From assembly GCF_000003605.2 (NCBI RefSeq), contig NW_003129357.1, positions 932,950 to 996,949 on the forward strand: 64,000 nt of DNA, given 5' to 3'. Source of the stretch: Saccoglossus kowalevskii (lineage: Eukaryota > Hemichordata > Enteropneusta > Harrimaniidae). The translations under genes and the position numbers were made by a program. Of this stretch, positions 29,301 to 44,300 are shown piece after piece. The number at the start of each line of letters is the position of its first letter. The stretch's first letter is position 1. A model generated the notes under the pieces. That model saw only the letters and a program-made list of their open reading frames with translations, had not been told where the DNA came from and ran no database searches.

Positions 29301-32300
29301 AAGTTCATACACCTATCGTTTTCTGCAAGATACCAATATGTACAGTGAAATCAGTGTCCCGAGAAATCAATACATTTCATAGGTTGTTCATTGCTACAGT
29401 TCTCAATACAACTTTTCAGTGTTTTTTTGTTTCATCTAGCTTTCTACCCTTCACTCCCATTGTCAAACAAATATCAGCATTCTAGAAATAATCTTCAATA
29501 CTGTATCTGCAAACCTGCTTCAATCACTAGCTGTTTCATGAACTTTAAAAAACATTTGTCAAACTTCGACTCCAATTATTTCAACTGTAAATGAATTTGG
29601 GAGATGAGAAAATGTTGCAATGTTTTATTTTTGAGTTTTTTTTGGGGTATTTCTGATTTTTTTTAATGAGAAATGTCTATAGTTTACCAATTTTTGAAAA
29701 TAATTTTTTAATCAAGTTTATAAAAACATTTTTTTATTGTATTTATTTATCGTTCTATTTTCAGGTGATAGTGATCACTTAGAAAAAAAAAATATTTTTT
29801 ACTTTTCTGCATCTCTCAAAATACTATGTAGGTGTTTGTGGCCATCATCTTGTGCTTTCACTGTTCCGACCAAAATCTTTGCACTTGTCTTTAATTTTTT
29901 CCTTTTTTCTCAACAATATTTTCATTATTTTTGGCTCAAATTAACAGAACATATTGTTAAGACATCTTCTAAAAAAATCTAGAGGCAAAGTTATTTTTGT
30001 CTAGAGTTCAAATCAAATGTTAAGAGCGAATGTTCTCGTCTTCACTTGCAGCCTTTTCATAACAATGCTGCTTATCTTTGCTATCATCACATTTCACCTC
30101 ATAATGTACCATTTCACTATGCTTCATTTCAGAACGGCGATATTCTCTCTGGTATCTACACAAAACGTAACAGCAAATCTACGCAGACAGACGCTTTGCG
30201 ATATCTTGGCGGTACGGCTTTGCAATCTAGAGTGTACACGCCAGAAAACAAACAAACTACCTTACTAGAGTTTTTAGAGACACTTCCATACAATGCACAA
30301 ATACCAAAGACGACTGTAGAATACCCTAAATCGGTTTTACCAGAGTTGAAATTAGACAACATTGCTGATAGGCTGATGTTGTGTACCAGTAAAGGCTTAG
30401 TAGATGTAGATTCGAAACCAGGGTATTTTATGCAATCAGCGACATTACAGATGGAGAAGACCGCTGACCTTGATAAAATTAGATTAATTGAAGAGTTAGT
30501 TGAGCATCTTCCTCAGTATGAAACTAACACTGCTCAAGTGAAAACATCACCACCACGTAGACTGTATGCTGTGCGAGAGATGACCAGAAGAACAACGATT
30601 CCTGATAAATCTATGCCATCCCCGAGAGCGCTGGATACGTCAAGACCTTATGAAAGAAAAAAACTTATAGAAGCCCTGGTGGCAGTGCTTCCGCAGGGAG
30701 ATCCCGAGTTGCCGTCAGAGTGGATCCGACCCAAAACAGTGCAATATGGTAAATTGGTAGATGAGCCCCAGATGTGTGCAAATGGTGTCTTCCGTGCTGA
30801 GTTTAACACTGATATTGTAGTTAGCCAGCCATCTCCTCCTCCTTTGCCAGATACCATGCCCCCACCCATACAATTTCAGACACTTCCTTCTTCCTTCGAT
30901 GAAACCCAACATTGTGACTCTCCTGTACCTAATTTCTTTGATGTCAACGGCATTGATTCAGAATCTGACTTCTCAGACGTGGATTTGCCACCACTTCCAG
31001 CGTCAGAACCTCCAAGCGCTTCCCACCTGGTGATAGAATCCTCTAGAAAACAGGCCACACTGCACGTCCAGAGACCGCCATCGTTTGACAGTGGTATGGA
31101 AACTCAGTCAACCGGAACAGACCGGGAGTATGCTGATGAGAACACTTCCGCCTTCGTCTTTCCTGTTCCTGGCAAACCTCTCACTTTACCTAGAGTGCCT
31201 TCCGAAGAGGGTCCAGAAACTTGCCCTAAGCCTCCCACGCCTCTGTGGGTAACCAAGATGGTACAAAGACAGCTGAGTGAACGGGACTCCCACGAAGCTG
31301 AAAAGGATCAACTGAAACGTAAAATAGTTGACCTTACAGCGGAAAGCGAGGTAAAATGTTTAGTCACTACTTACTTTTATCAGGTGGTGAATCTAGACGA
31401 ACTGCCTCGTATGGTGATACCGACATCACATGGATTACTCGTATTTTATTACTAACCTCCAATTATTCCGATTGTCTCAGTGGATTACACGTGTCTCAAG
31501 TCACGACCAGAATATAGAATAGTCACAAACAAATGCTGAGATAACTGAATACATGGAACTTAAGTCACCTAGTAGATATATAGAATTAACTCTTCCTTGA
31601 TAAAAATAACCGCATTGTTATGTCACAATCTATCGTAGTAAGCTAATCCATTACACCGTGTTTACTGTAAACTGTTTTATTTTTCATGACAGTAAATTTT
31701 TGTGAATTTTGTCTGTTGGGTAAACGTAAATTTTAATGAAAGTGAGTTTCAGTGACAGATGACAAATTTCGTCCCCTGAATGTTGTAGTATCGTGTCACA
31801 AAAATTGATTGCACTGAAAATAAAGCAGTTTACAGTATTTTAGACTTAACCCTTTGAACGTCAAACGCCAACTCTTGTCATATTTCTCATATTACATCAT
31901 TTTTTCCATTTTTATTCACACATTTTGAGCAAGTTCTGTTGTCTTTGAATAATTATGACCACCTGGTCAAAAATCAACAAAACAACTACAGAAAAATACA
32001 TAAAAATCTGCAAAAAGTTGACCCAAATTTTGGAGGGAAAATTTGTCGTTCAATGGATTAATGAATAACACAGATGTTACACAGTATTACAACCTGTCAG
32101 TGCTTACATATATCTGTTTCCCTGTCTTATAAAAATTATGTTAATTGTCGTTTACCTATACAATTTTCCCGATGTCTCCTATTTTCAATTTTATCATCCT
32201 TCCCAGATCTATCTTTTCCAAACAATATTTACTTATATATATTCCTTTTCTTTGTATTGTCTGCTGTCACATCACTATTCGTTTCCTTCATGTCTGTCCC

Positions 32301-35300
32301 GTTTCTGTAGGAAAGAGCAGCTCTTCTAAGAGACAGAGATATATCTTATAAAATAAAGGTGGGAATTATTGTGTTAAAAAAAATAATGTTTAAAGTAACT
32401 TGTAAAAATTGGTCTGTGGTGCTATTCAGTAAAAAGGTGCAATTGTTTCAAGTTTTAAATTGAACACCATTAAAATTATTAACTCTAAGGTATAGTTGGT
32501 AGCATAATGGTTAAGTTTTACTTACTTTTGCAATTTATGTTTTTAAAATAACACAATTTTTTGGAATTATTTATATAATTTTTTTTAATTGATTTTATGA
32601 CTAATTATGTGTAATAATAATTATGTGGTTCTAGTGGTGTCAGTTTTATTTGTTATTAATTATATGTTCTCCCATGTTTATCGCAATATGAAATAAATAT
32701 TAATTTAAAAAATAATAATAATGTCACATGTTTTATAATCGTGACTAATTTTTGCACTCACTTGATATCATATTTCTAACTTCTCTTTTGTGCTGTCTCT
32801 TTCCAGTTAATTAGCTGAATGATTTTTTTTTTCGGTTGGGAGTTTGCTCTAACTTTTGTTTATAACTGTTTCCTTGTCTTATCATCATTTTGTCTGCTAA
32901 TGTTACCATTGTATGGTCAGTTTGCATCAGTATGTATCATTATGTTTCCTTTTGTATCACATTGTTATTCTAATATTATCATTGTATGTTCAATTTGCAT
33001 AAGTATGTATCATTATGTTTCCTTGTGTATCACATTGTTATATTACACATGGCTCACTTGTAAATGGTTTCTCGGGTAATGTTTCATTTTTTGCATTTCA
33101 TTCAACATTTTCATTTTCATGCATGCAGGAAATTGAGGAGATTGCTGATCTTAAGTACAAGGTGAGGGTCAGAGGTCAAAGATCAAAGTTTACTGCATGA
33201 CTGCTCCATGTCTCTGGGGAGCCCTGTGCAGTTATAAATAAAAATCAACTCATTTGCATAATAATAGCCTGGTAGAAAGTAGCATGTATCTTGCTAATTC
33301 TGTCAGGTCATGTGACAGTCATGTGACCATTGATTCATTTGCTGTACATTATTTTCTACCTGCATAAGTAATAAATTAGTGTAGACCATAATACTATGGT
33401 TGTCCAATTTTACTATATCCAAATTTGTCATTGTTTTCAACACAAAAACTAACCTAATTAAACAAAACATTACTAAAGCTATATTAATTATATAATTAAC
33501 AATTATATACATACAATTATCTAAGTTAAAAAAATTATCTTTAGTCTAACACCTTTTAAAACTGTTGGTTTTATTTATTTTTTCTGCGTGTTTTAGCAGG
33601 TTAAAATCTAAAAAAAAATCATTTATTTTTTATTTTTTTATTATTCAATGCTGTTTTTTCATTTTGTGATGATTTATTCTGACAATATTGAATTCTAAAC
33701 CCATAACTGTTGCAGTTGTGTTGTTGTCAGTCGAAAGATTCACAACAGTTATTCCCAACTGCCTTGCAAGATACCAAACAAACAAAACAAATCAATAAAT
33801 TCTATAAAAAAAAATGCACATTTAGTTCAACTGTGAGATGTGTCCGATTAATTTAATTTTAATTCTTAAGTACATAGTGCATTCATTAACACATTGCCTG
33901 CTGAAAGCGTCTACAGATAGTCGAATCGTATATTACGGTGTCGGCAGGCGATGTTGTAATGTTAACAGAATGTTGGTATCATACATCCACAAATAACTTT
34001 ATATCCACTACATCATGTTATACCTGGAGGGTAAAGGTTATCATGACTTGACTATGTTTTGTTTTTTTTGTGTATCTCTTCTATGTTGTAAATTTGTTTT
34101 TATAGGATTTTTGGTGAAGGTCTTCTTGTAATCTTGGGTTTTACTCAAAAACGCATGTTGCAATAAAGGTTGTAAGGCTGGGGAAAAAAAGCTTTTTAAG
34201 ATTTGGTTTGCAGCATTTATCGCTAAGGTTCTTGTGGTTTACAAAATATTTATTGGTATCGGTGAATTTATGTATCCCAGTATTTTTATTTATTTATTTT
34301 TTTTTATATATTTTACATTTATTTTTTAGCTTCAGGAAAAGGAAGAAGCCCTGGAAGAAAAATGTAAATTATCCAAAAGCCTTCGGATGGAAAATACGCA
34401 ACTTCATGCTGAATTCAGAGATAAGAATGGACAACTGACATCACTAAAGGCAGAGGTGAGGTTTCATTTTTTAGTCATTTGTTACATTGAAAAATTTAGT
34501 GAAATAGAGAAAGTATGTCTTGATGATAATCATTTATTAAGGGGAAGCTGGAAAACAAAATATCATAGTTGTTTTCAGGCAAAATTTTACTAAAAAATTG
34601 TTGTCTTAAAGAAAGATTGGTATGTATTTTTGAAATATAATTATTATAAAGTTTGGTATAAAATGAAGTAATCTTGTGGTTCATTCTCTATGGTGGTTTG
34701 TACTGGTGAAGAAGTTTGAGAACCATCATTTGTATTTCTGACTTTTCAGCCTTAGTTTGTATTAAGACACCAGCATGCTGATTGGGTGTTTCAAAAAACC
34801 AGTGTGTTGCTATGAAGGTCAAATGTCATCTCATCCTTACTGGGATAACCATATTTTGTCAACATTTCTCATTTAAACTCTCCTTTCCTATATAAAATAT
34901 TACAAATTTTAGAGTGATTATTGCAAAATGTTTGGTATTCAATGACATTTTGTAGTTGAAAGCAGGGATTGTATTTCCATTTTGGTGTAGTGAGTCCCAA
35001 TGATAAAATGAAGAAAAATTGATTGTAAGCCATGTGTATTTTTATTACAAATGAGATCCTTTCATGTATTGAAAACAGAGATCCTCATTTATATTGGGGA
35101 TCCAGGAAGCAAAATATGGTGTTCATGCAAACCTGATTTGGGAGGAAAAAGTAAATACTAGTATGCATAAATTCTGTAAACCGTTGAAGCTTAAATCCTG
35201 ATTATGTGGCATTCCTAGAGTCTAGCTTTCATGTAAAACCATTTTCTTGAAAAAAAAACTTGACAGAATATTACGGTATTTAACTTAGTTTATATAACTT

Positions 35301-38300
35301 TTTGTGGACTCTCGTCTTTTGGTTTTAGTCTGACCCAATTTCTTTGCATCTAACTTATGAGAAACTAATAAAATAAAAAAGTACCCTTATGGACGATATG
35401 TTTATTGACACACAGATGTTATCTTCAACTTCACACAGACGTTTACTGTTGTGTGGAAGAAGTGTTCAGTAAGGTAGCAAGCAGCAACCGTAGTTTAAAT
35501 ACCCTTTTAGTGCTGCTGACAGACTCTATAACTTGAACCATGTGATGTTCATTGTTGTGGTATCAGATATCATGTGGGAAGGAAGTAAACTGACTCCTTG
35601 TTAAAGTGATCTATCCCTGTACATTGTGTGATCATACTCTTAACGTTCAAATCACATTCTATTTCCAGGTTATGCGATTAGAACGATTGCTAAGAGGAAG
35701 CCATTCTGATGACGGTCAGGTAGCTGCGCTCAGAGAAGAGGTAAAAGAATAGCAATGTTTTTTGTCTATATTAATGTCATATATCTATAGCCGTTTTATT
35801 ATTTGGAGTAGCCATGTTGTCTGTGTTTAAATGTTTACTCAGTTGAAGTACTACTGCTGTGACCTGTATCTCTATTCATGATACGTAGTCATTCAACATG
35901 GCGCTGTATTTACTAATAGTAAATTTTACATGCTACTGTGATATGATATGGTAGTGCGTTTGAACATTCCATCGCTGTAAAATCTGCAACCAGAGGGGAT
36001 GCAGCTTTTACTAGAGCATCTACACATATGAGAAGTGATGAATTTTTGGTTCTCAATTGTTCAAAATAAATGGGTGCGGCTTGTGTTAGGGATGCGGCTT
36101 CTAATAAAGATTTTAGGGTAGTAACATAATTAGCTACTAGATATGCCATGTATGTTTTTAAATTCTTGTCAGATGTAAGCAAAATTAAGTAAGCAATTTT
36201 ATTGTTGCTTGGAATTATGTAGCGTAAAAATCAATTTTATATAAAGTTCAATTTATTGAAAGGTTAATGAATGACCTTGGATGTGGGATATTACCTTGAG
36301 TCAGGTTACATTCTCAATCAAAGTATAGAGCAGTACTCTAAAATAACTTAAAGTTTCAGGAATGAATTTAAAATGAAATAAGTTTGAATTGCTGGAGCTG
36401 AATACATAGCCAATTAAGTTACCTTCATGTTTACCATTTTGGGTTAAGTTTAAAAGTAGGCATGTGTGCATAAGTTTCTGATGTGGAGCTAAAAAACAAA
36501 AGTCAAATCTCACAGAAATGAAAATGAAAGTCAAAATGAAAATAAACGTCAAAATGAAAATTAAAGTGAAAATGAAAATGAAAAAGAAACAGATGGCTTT
36601 GAAGAGGCACTTGCACTGCTTGTGAGCACTGTTTTTCTGTTTCCGAAATTTATTTTTATCACTTGTAAATGAAATAAAAATTATAAGCCTATAGCATAAT
36701 TAGGTTTCTGTGAATGCCAGAATGAATTTGATAATAATAGTTGTTTATACTGACACAGCTTGAGGGAAAACAAAAACAATTGCAAGACAAGAAAGAAGAG
36801 ATGAACAAGATGACCAACTTGAATGATGTTTACAGAACAAAACTTGACAGGCGAGAAAAAGATTTAGCAGCTAAGGTATATCCCTATTGAATGAGAAATA
36901 ATTCAAATCAAAACATGTATCGTTTATACAATATTTCACTTTGAAATTATGTTTGTGAATATATCAATCTAGCAAATACAGTAGTCTTCTCAAATTTTAC
37001 ATTAATCACTGGAATGAATGAATGTTTTGTTCACAAAATGATGTAACAAAATATCTTATTCAAATTGTTTGTGTCATTTGTGATTATTCCTTGATTCTTA
37101 GGAACAAGAGTTGGAACAAAAGAACTCAGAGTTACAAAAACTACGACATGAGGTAGGTGGTCTGGAACAGCAGAAGAAAATTGCTCAGACGTCAGCAGAT
37201 TCCAAATACAATGAGTTAGCTGGCAAGTATGAAGCATTAAAACAAGAGGTAAGAGTTAGATTGCTTTGTAGACTCTCTAAAATATATTGCCAGACTTCAG
37301 TGTGATTTATACTATTCTTAGTAACAAGAAAACAACAACACAATCCTGTGTGCAAAATATTAAAATTATGATGAACTTTTTTATGATTTCTTTGCTTGCA
37401 TGAGTGTTGTGAATGAAATTAACGACAATCTCTGTTCTGAGTTAGGCTCAGGTTTAAATAACAAAAAAGTTTAGTGCATCAAACAACGGTGGTTTATCTT
37501 TTTGTTTTTTTGTCTTTTTTTCTAGTTTCAAGCAAAGTGCCTGGAACTGGACAGCACCCTGGAAGAATTGAAATCCTTGAAGAAGAAATATGAAGATCTT
37601 AAGAATAAACTGAAAGATTTAGAAAAGATACGTGATGAAAGAGATATCATACTTGGTAAACTACAAGCTTTAGAGGCTGCTCTTAAACTCAAGGTACAAT
37701 CATGTAATTTGATACTGTAAACTAGAACTAGTGGATTATTTATATTTGAATTCATCTCTTTATAAGTATGTTATAACAATAGCAAGAGGCATTATGTTTG
37801 TGATGATAATAAAAAGAAATATGTTGCATTTGTCATGAAAATAGAAAGAGATGACACATTTGTCATGACAATTGGCAGAAATGGCCCATTTGTCATGACA
37901 ATAGGAAGAAATCACCCATTTGTCATGACAATTGGCAGAAATGACACATTTGTCATGACATTAGGAAGAAATCACCCATTTGTCATGACAATGTGCAGAA
38001 ATGGCACATTTGTCATGACAATAAGAAGAAATGACATATTTGTCATGACAATATGAAGTAATGACACATTTGTCATGACAATAGGAAGAAATGGCACATT
38101 TGTCATGACAATAGGAAGTAATGACACATTTGTCATGACAATAGAAAGAAATGGCACATTTGTCATGATAATAGAAAGAAATGGCACATTTGTCATAACA
38201 ATAGGAAGTAATGACACATTTGCCATGACAATAGGAAGTATAGGAAGAAATGGCACATTTGTCATGATAATAGAAAGAAATGACACATTGGTCATGACAA

Positions 38301-41300
38301 TAGGAAGAAATGACACATTTGTCATGACAATAGGAAGTAATGACACATTTGTCATGACAATATGAAGTATAGGAAGAAATGACACATTTGTCATGACAAT
38401 AGGAAGTAATGACACATTTGTCATGACAATATGAAGTATAGGAAGAAATGACACATTGGTCATGACAATAGGAAGAAATGACACATTTGTCATGACAATA
38501 GGAAGTATAGGAAGAAATGACACATTTGTCATGACAATAGGAAGTAATGACACATTTGTCATGACAATAGGAAGAAATGATATATTTGTCAGGACAATAG
38601 GAAGAAATGACACATTTGCCATGACAATAGGAAGGAACATGTCACATTTGCATATTTTTGAATCTGGCTTTCCAAAATATGTAATTTTAGCTTGTGAATT
38701 AAGTACTGGAAGGATGTTGTTTTATAATTAGTGTCATTGCATTCTTTTATGGTAATACTCCTGTTTCTCTAGGCTGACCAAGAGCAGAAACTGTTTGAGG
38801 AACTGGCCATGTTAACAAGAAAACTAGAAGATTATGAGAAATTGAATACCACAAGAGATGGTATAGAGGAGAGTTTTAGAGAAATTAAAAACAATGTATG
38901 TACCGCTATGTGCTGAAATATGCATGTGTTTGTATGCCACTCAGACTGGCACGTTGACGTCTTGGTTTTTAATGTATGTGTATGTACCTCTGCATGTTGT
39001 GGATGATCCATTGTTGGATTTCTGTGTCATCGTCATGGTTACTAACATTATCTTCTTTTCTTGCTATTAACTAGTGTGCTAATGCTTTTCTAATTAGAGT
39101 GATTGCTTGCAGGTATATGGGGATAGGTCATTTGAATAGAATCATCACCAATTGTCACACTGAATTTTTGAGTCATGTTATAGCATGAATGTAAATAGGA
39201 ATAGATTTTTTGCATTGGTGTATAGGTGTATAAAAACCAGCATGACTGATCTATGAATTTCCATGGCAACTGGCAGACGTAATAAAAAATGTTCCCAATA
39301 TTGAATTGTTATTGACACATGTTGGAATGCATGTAAAAATGTTTTTGAAAAGCCAATATTAAAAACAGTTCTTATAGTCTTTAGCAATGGAATTATGTTG
39401 GCATTTTGTACATTGGTGATGATTTTATTTCATTTTCTAATCAAATCAAAATCATATTGAATCATGTTTAATCAAGAGCACTAATATGTTATTATATGGA
39501 CAAACTAAGTGATGGTGATTAAAATATCATTAATTTGAGAATGGAAAAATCAAATTGTTATTTACTATACCCTTTTAAAATATTCCCTGTTGTCATGGAA
39601 ACTAACCAACTCAAACATATTCATGGCAAAACAGCCTATTCCTCCATGTGACAACCTCACTAGGATGTAGCATTAATTTAATTAACACATTCATTTTGTG
39701 TGTTTATCATTGCGATTAAAAATAACAAATTAACTTATTGACTAACCATCACTAAGTTACTGTACCATACAACTTCTATGTGCTTTTGAAAACAAATATT
39801 TCGGATTGATAATTTCTTAAAAATTATTGATTATTTTTGATGATCCTTAATTGATTATTTTGTTCGCTTTGTTTTGTTTCTTTTTTTTTCTATTTCCCCA
39901 TTTTTCCTCCCATTTGCTTTCCCATTTTAAACATCCCTCCTAAGTATGATGATATGGAGCACAAGAAACGGGAAGCTGAGCTCGCTGTAGCTCCTCTTAA
40001 GGTACTGAGTTGTTTACATTGTGATAACTGTTACCATGTGGTCATGTAGGTTTCACCAGTGTTACCTGTGTTATATCACTTACATGTATTTTGTTTTGCA
40101 TGCATTGTGGGTATTGTACATATGGGTGTATACGTTTACTGTAGAGGTATTAATTTTTTGCAGAGATATAATTTTGCGAACTTTTGAAAATTAGCAAAGA
40201 CCAAAATAGATCACTGAATCTAATTTCCATGACAAATATTTTGGATAACAAAAAATGTGAAATATAGGACATTTTAACTTCATAAAACATCTGGGAATCC
40301 CAATTAATTTGTGTGGGTATTTCAACATATATTTGTGTGAAGACAAGTATATATAAACAAATGCATTCTACCCTAACAGGAAATTAAAAAAATCCAGCAG
40401 GAATTAATGCTTTTACAGTAACTAACAATGTTATTGTGTTTATCAGAGTTAACTCAATGTTTAGTCACAATTTTTGTAATCAAAGTTGTCAGTTAATATC
40501 ACTGCTATCATGTGATTCGGTTCAACCAATCACAGTCGTAGATTGACAACTCTGGCTACATTGTTTTCATCTACATAGGCAAGCTGTCATACTCATTAAA
40601 TATAGATTATTGTGTGTACCATATTTGTTCTATTAGTAGCACAAGCACTTACAAATAAATTACAGAGATTGTTCTATGGTCAAAATAAGTTATATTTCAA
40701 TGATTCAGTATACAGCAATGTAAATTTTGTTTTATATATGATTTTATTGAGTAGCCCTACTAATGAAACAAATATGGTAATTTGAGTATGGTTGAGACAT
40801 GGTCAGTATGAATTACAGTTTGTATTCCAGCTGCAGTGCCACAAATGCAAGTATCCGGAGAACATAAACTTCAAGTGAAATCTAGTGGATAAATATTTTG
40901 CATAATTTGTACTTACTAACACATCTTATCTATTGTTTGTACATAATCTTATGTCTCTATATGTTGGTATTTTTAGTTGTATATGTAATTTTAGTGCTGC
41001 ACTGTTATTTTACAGGTGTTTATGTCACAAAACCACTAGTGTGTTATGATGTGCACTGTAAATTTATTCATCTTTGGAGTTTTTTTTTGCTTTAAATTTT
41101 CTGTTGGTATTTATTTGCTCATTTTTTTTATGTTGGTGATTTCATTTGGACAATATCGACAATATATTTCTTCTTCCCTTTCAATTCTGTATCTAAAAAA
41201 TCAAATTTTCTCTGTCTTGGATTATATAAATTATTGCATTGAAATGAATAAAAACAAATGTTTTCTATGTAAAATGTTGAGGGCGCTATTTAAGAAAAAC

Positions 41301-44300
41301 TTTTCTGTAGTGTTAAGCTGTTTTTCAATGTAATTATATTTGAAGTAGCATCACCATACTTGTGTGCAAGAACATTTTACTTTGTAGAGAAATTAATATA
41401 TTATAAATATATATATATAAATGGAACTCTTCCTTTTTCCAAAATCATGGTTCCTTGCTAATATTGTTGATCTGGGAAGAAGAATTTGTGTCACATCGTT
41501 GATAAAGTGTCACATAGTTGATAAACCAATGATGTTATATGTATAGTAGATTCATGACTGTTTTAGACATTGTAACCCTCGCTGTATTGTACACAGTCCT
41601 TTCTTACAGACAATAGAAAGATGGCAGTAGATTACGGCTATATAGATCATTCTATGGTGCTTAGTGATCCATGGTATTCTATGGGATTACTAGTATATCT
41701 ATGTTGATACATGGTAGATATTATAGAGGTACATAGTGAATGGTGTTTATCAATAGTTTTATTGACTGATTATTCATCACAATTTATCGTTCTCCCACTG
41801 TAGGCGAAAGTCTCAAGGCTTGTAAAGAAATGCAAGGAACGTGATGAATTAATTAAAAAATTAACCAATGAACTGAGACAGCAGCACAAAGGACATCCTA
41901 ATGAACTCCTGGAAGCGGTTACTAAGTTACAATCTCGAATGCCCGATGAGGAGTACAATGAACCCATGTCACCGTACAGTACTACATTACATGGAATCCA
42001 TGAAGTGTCTGAGGTCACACGCGAAAATTCGGATGTCGGGGTTGAAAGTTCCCCATCATTATCATCTCTGTATACACGGAGAACACCTACTTTACCAACG
42101 AGAATGATCAATGAACTTAGTGAACCTCTCTGGCAAACGATTGAAAGCTCATCACCTGCTACAGTCGGTAGACACCAGCAACTGCAACTTGATGTAGATA
42201 ACATCCAGGATACTGATGAAGCTGCTATGCAGGAACTATTACGAAGCCTTAGCAGTGATCCAATCGGCTCTTCTAGCAATAGAAGTACATCTAGTCAGGT
42301 GGCAGCGACTCTGCCGCAAACTAGTGCGACCACGCGAGATAGGAAATCCCCTGGTTCTGCATTGCAGGAGCTGTTGACTGTGGATCCAGAGTTAGCAAGA
42401 ATGTTAGATAGAGGCAGTAACATGGGTGATGGCAGAGACAGTGGTGATATGCTGCAAGGGACAGGCAGCTCAGAAAGACCAAGGTCGTCAACCCCAAGGA
42501 GACAAAGGCCTAGAGTAAGTCCATTATTAAACAGTCAGTGTGTCTATTTCAGTCAGATTTATTATCTATTTATTCTTAATTTTGTTATTTTTCCACCAAC
42601 TGAGGTAAGGATAATCTTGGAGTAGTTTGAATTATTTTACGCAACTTTACTGGGATAGGTTTGAAAACTTATACTGGAATAAATCTAACGTTCCATTTTC
42701 AAAGATTACTCAGTTGCTAGTATTCTTTGCTGCTGGAGTCGCTGATTTTGACAGTAACTTGTGGTTGTTTGTCTTGTGTATATCAAAATAATTTTCAGGT
42801 CAAACTGCACGTGCATCTATCTGCATTTAGCCTTATCTCACATGCTTGAATTGATTAAGTTCAAAGTTCTCAGATACATCAGACATGATATAGAATATGC
42901 ATTTGTTTCATAGTTTGATTCAAGATGGCCAAATGGCAGCCATTTTAAGGTCAAAAAATCAAAATTACATATTTTCACTATTCTGGAACCAGATCTGAGT
43001 CGTGCATGGACTGTTCACATTTGGTACATATGTTGAACATAATGGGACCTTGATGCACGTTATTTTATATTTTGAATCGGGTTCAAAATGGCCGACTGGT
43101 TGCTATTTTGTTTTAAAGTATGCAGTTCTATATATTTGACATGCCTGGGCCGATCAAGTTCAATTTCATACATACATCAGAAATAATATCGGACAAACAT
43201 GTGTTCATTTTTGTCACCATCAAATTCCAAATTCCTGACTTGTGGTCATCTTGTTTAAACAAATTCACTTCCACGGTGTTCTTCTCATTAAAGTCTGGAC
43301 CAATCAAGTTCAAACTTCACACAAACACATCAGGTTATCAATCTCGCATCTATAATACAAACATGGACTATGTCCTTGACAGTGACTTGCAATTTTTCTT
43401 TTGTCTTGCTAAAATATTTGTTGCCACACTTTGTCAATAGGGGGCGCTGTTTAGTGTTGAAGCAGGAAATGTGTCAATAAATTATGTAATTTGTCATATT
43501 TCTTTTCACTCTTAACTGATACCAGTATTATGCGACTGAATTTACCAAATTTTCTCTTAATTTGCATATATGTGCAGTTCTAACCAGTTTTTATTATAAT
43601 CTGTTTCTTAGGATTCATCGCATTTAAGACAGAGCCCTGAAGAGATACTACGATTGCACAGTAGATTATCGGAAACCAGGTCCAATCCTTACGAGTTCAA
43701 TTATGAGCCATCGCCATCGTTAGCTGAAGAAGCCAGCCAACTGGAACAGTTGCACAATATCAATTCACCAATGTTCATTGATGGAGTTCCTATCGCAACA
43801 TCACCGAGACTTTCTATGAGTTTACCACAGCCTGTGTCCTCGCAGCCGTTATCATCTAAAAATTTGCCACAGTTATCAGCACCTACACTACTGTCAATGG
43901 GAGTTCAACCCACACAAAATATTGGAAGTGTTCCAGCTGCTTTCTCCAGCATACCTGGCACACACAATGGGAATATTCCATCTTCGGCAAATGGGGGTGT
44001 ACCAACATACCTCCGAGGGGCAGGATTAGATAGGCCAGACTTAGGTAGCTTATCCCTGAGTAACAGCAGTATGTTGTCTCCAGCTGGATTACCCACTGCG
44101 GCCCTCCTACCACCAACACTGGCCTGCAAGTCTGAAGGTGTGTACCAAATATTTCTGTTCCTTTTCATGAAGTAAATTAAGATAAAAGAAAACTTGGGTT
44201 CGGTGAAAAGTGTTATTCAAAATTTACGTGAATGCAACTAATTTTAACACTGGCCCTGTAAGTCGTACCCTTGAGTATCAAAACACATAGATGCCCGAAG

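Larger units (their letters stand above)
23864..30051. other. Intron 10, 6.2 kb, longest in the gene
   Basis: Contains a perfect X-box palindrome at 24579-24592, the 26382 MITE, the 26.7/27.1 kb and 28.7 kb repeats and the 48-nt candidate exon. The rest is AT-rich with no frame that chains to splice sites. Confidence 0.6.

Noticed and set aside
37830-38636. CRISPR-like regular array
   Set aside because: The units are contiguous with no unique spacers, and the genome is eukaryotic. It is a minisatellite.
37972-38640. Minus-strand open frame of 222 codons with 10-residue repeats, and similar plus-strand frames
   Set aside because: The 30-bp tandem unit is a multiple of three, so frames stay open on both strands. 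It lies inside an intron.
43120-43440. 106-codon plus-strand frame in intron 21
   Set aside because: Lies within the degenerate satellite. No splice-site fit and no domain.
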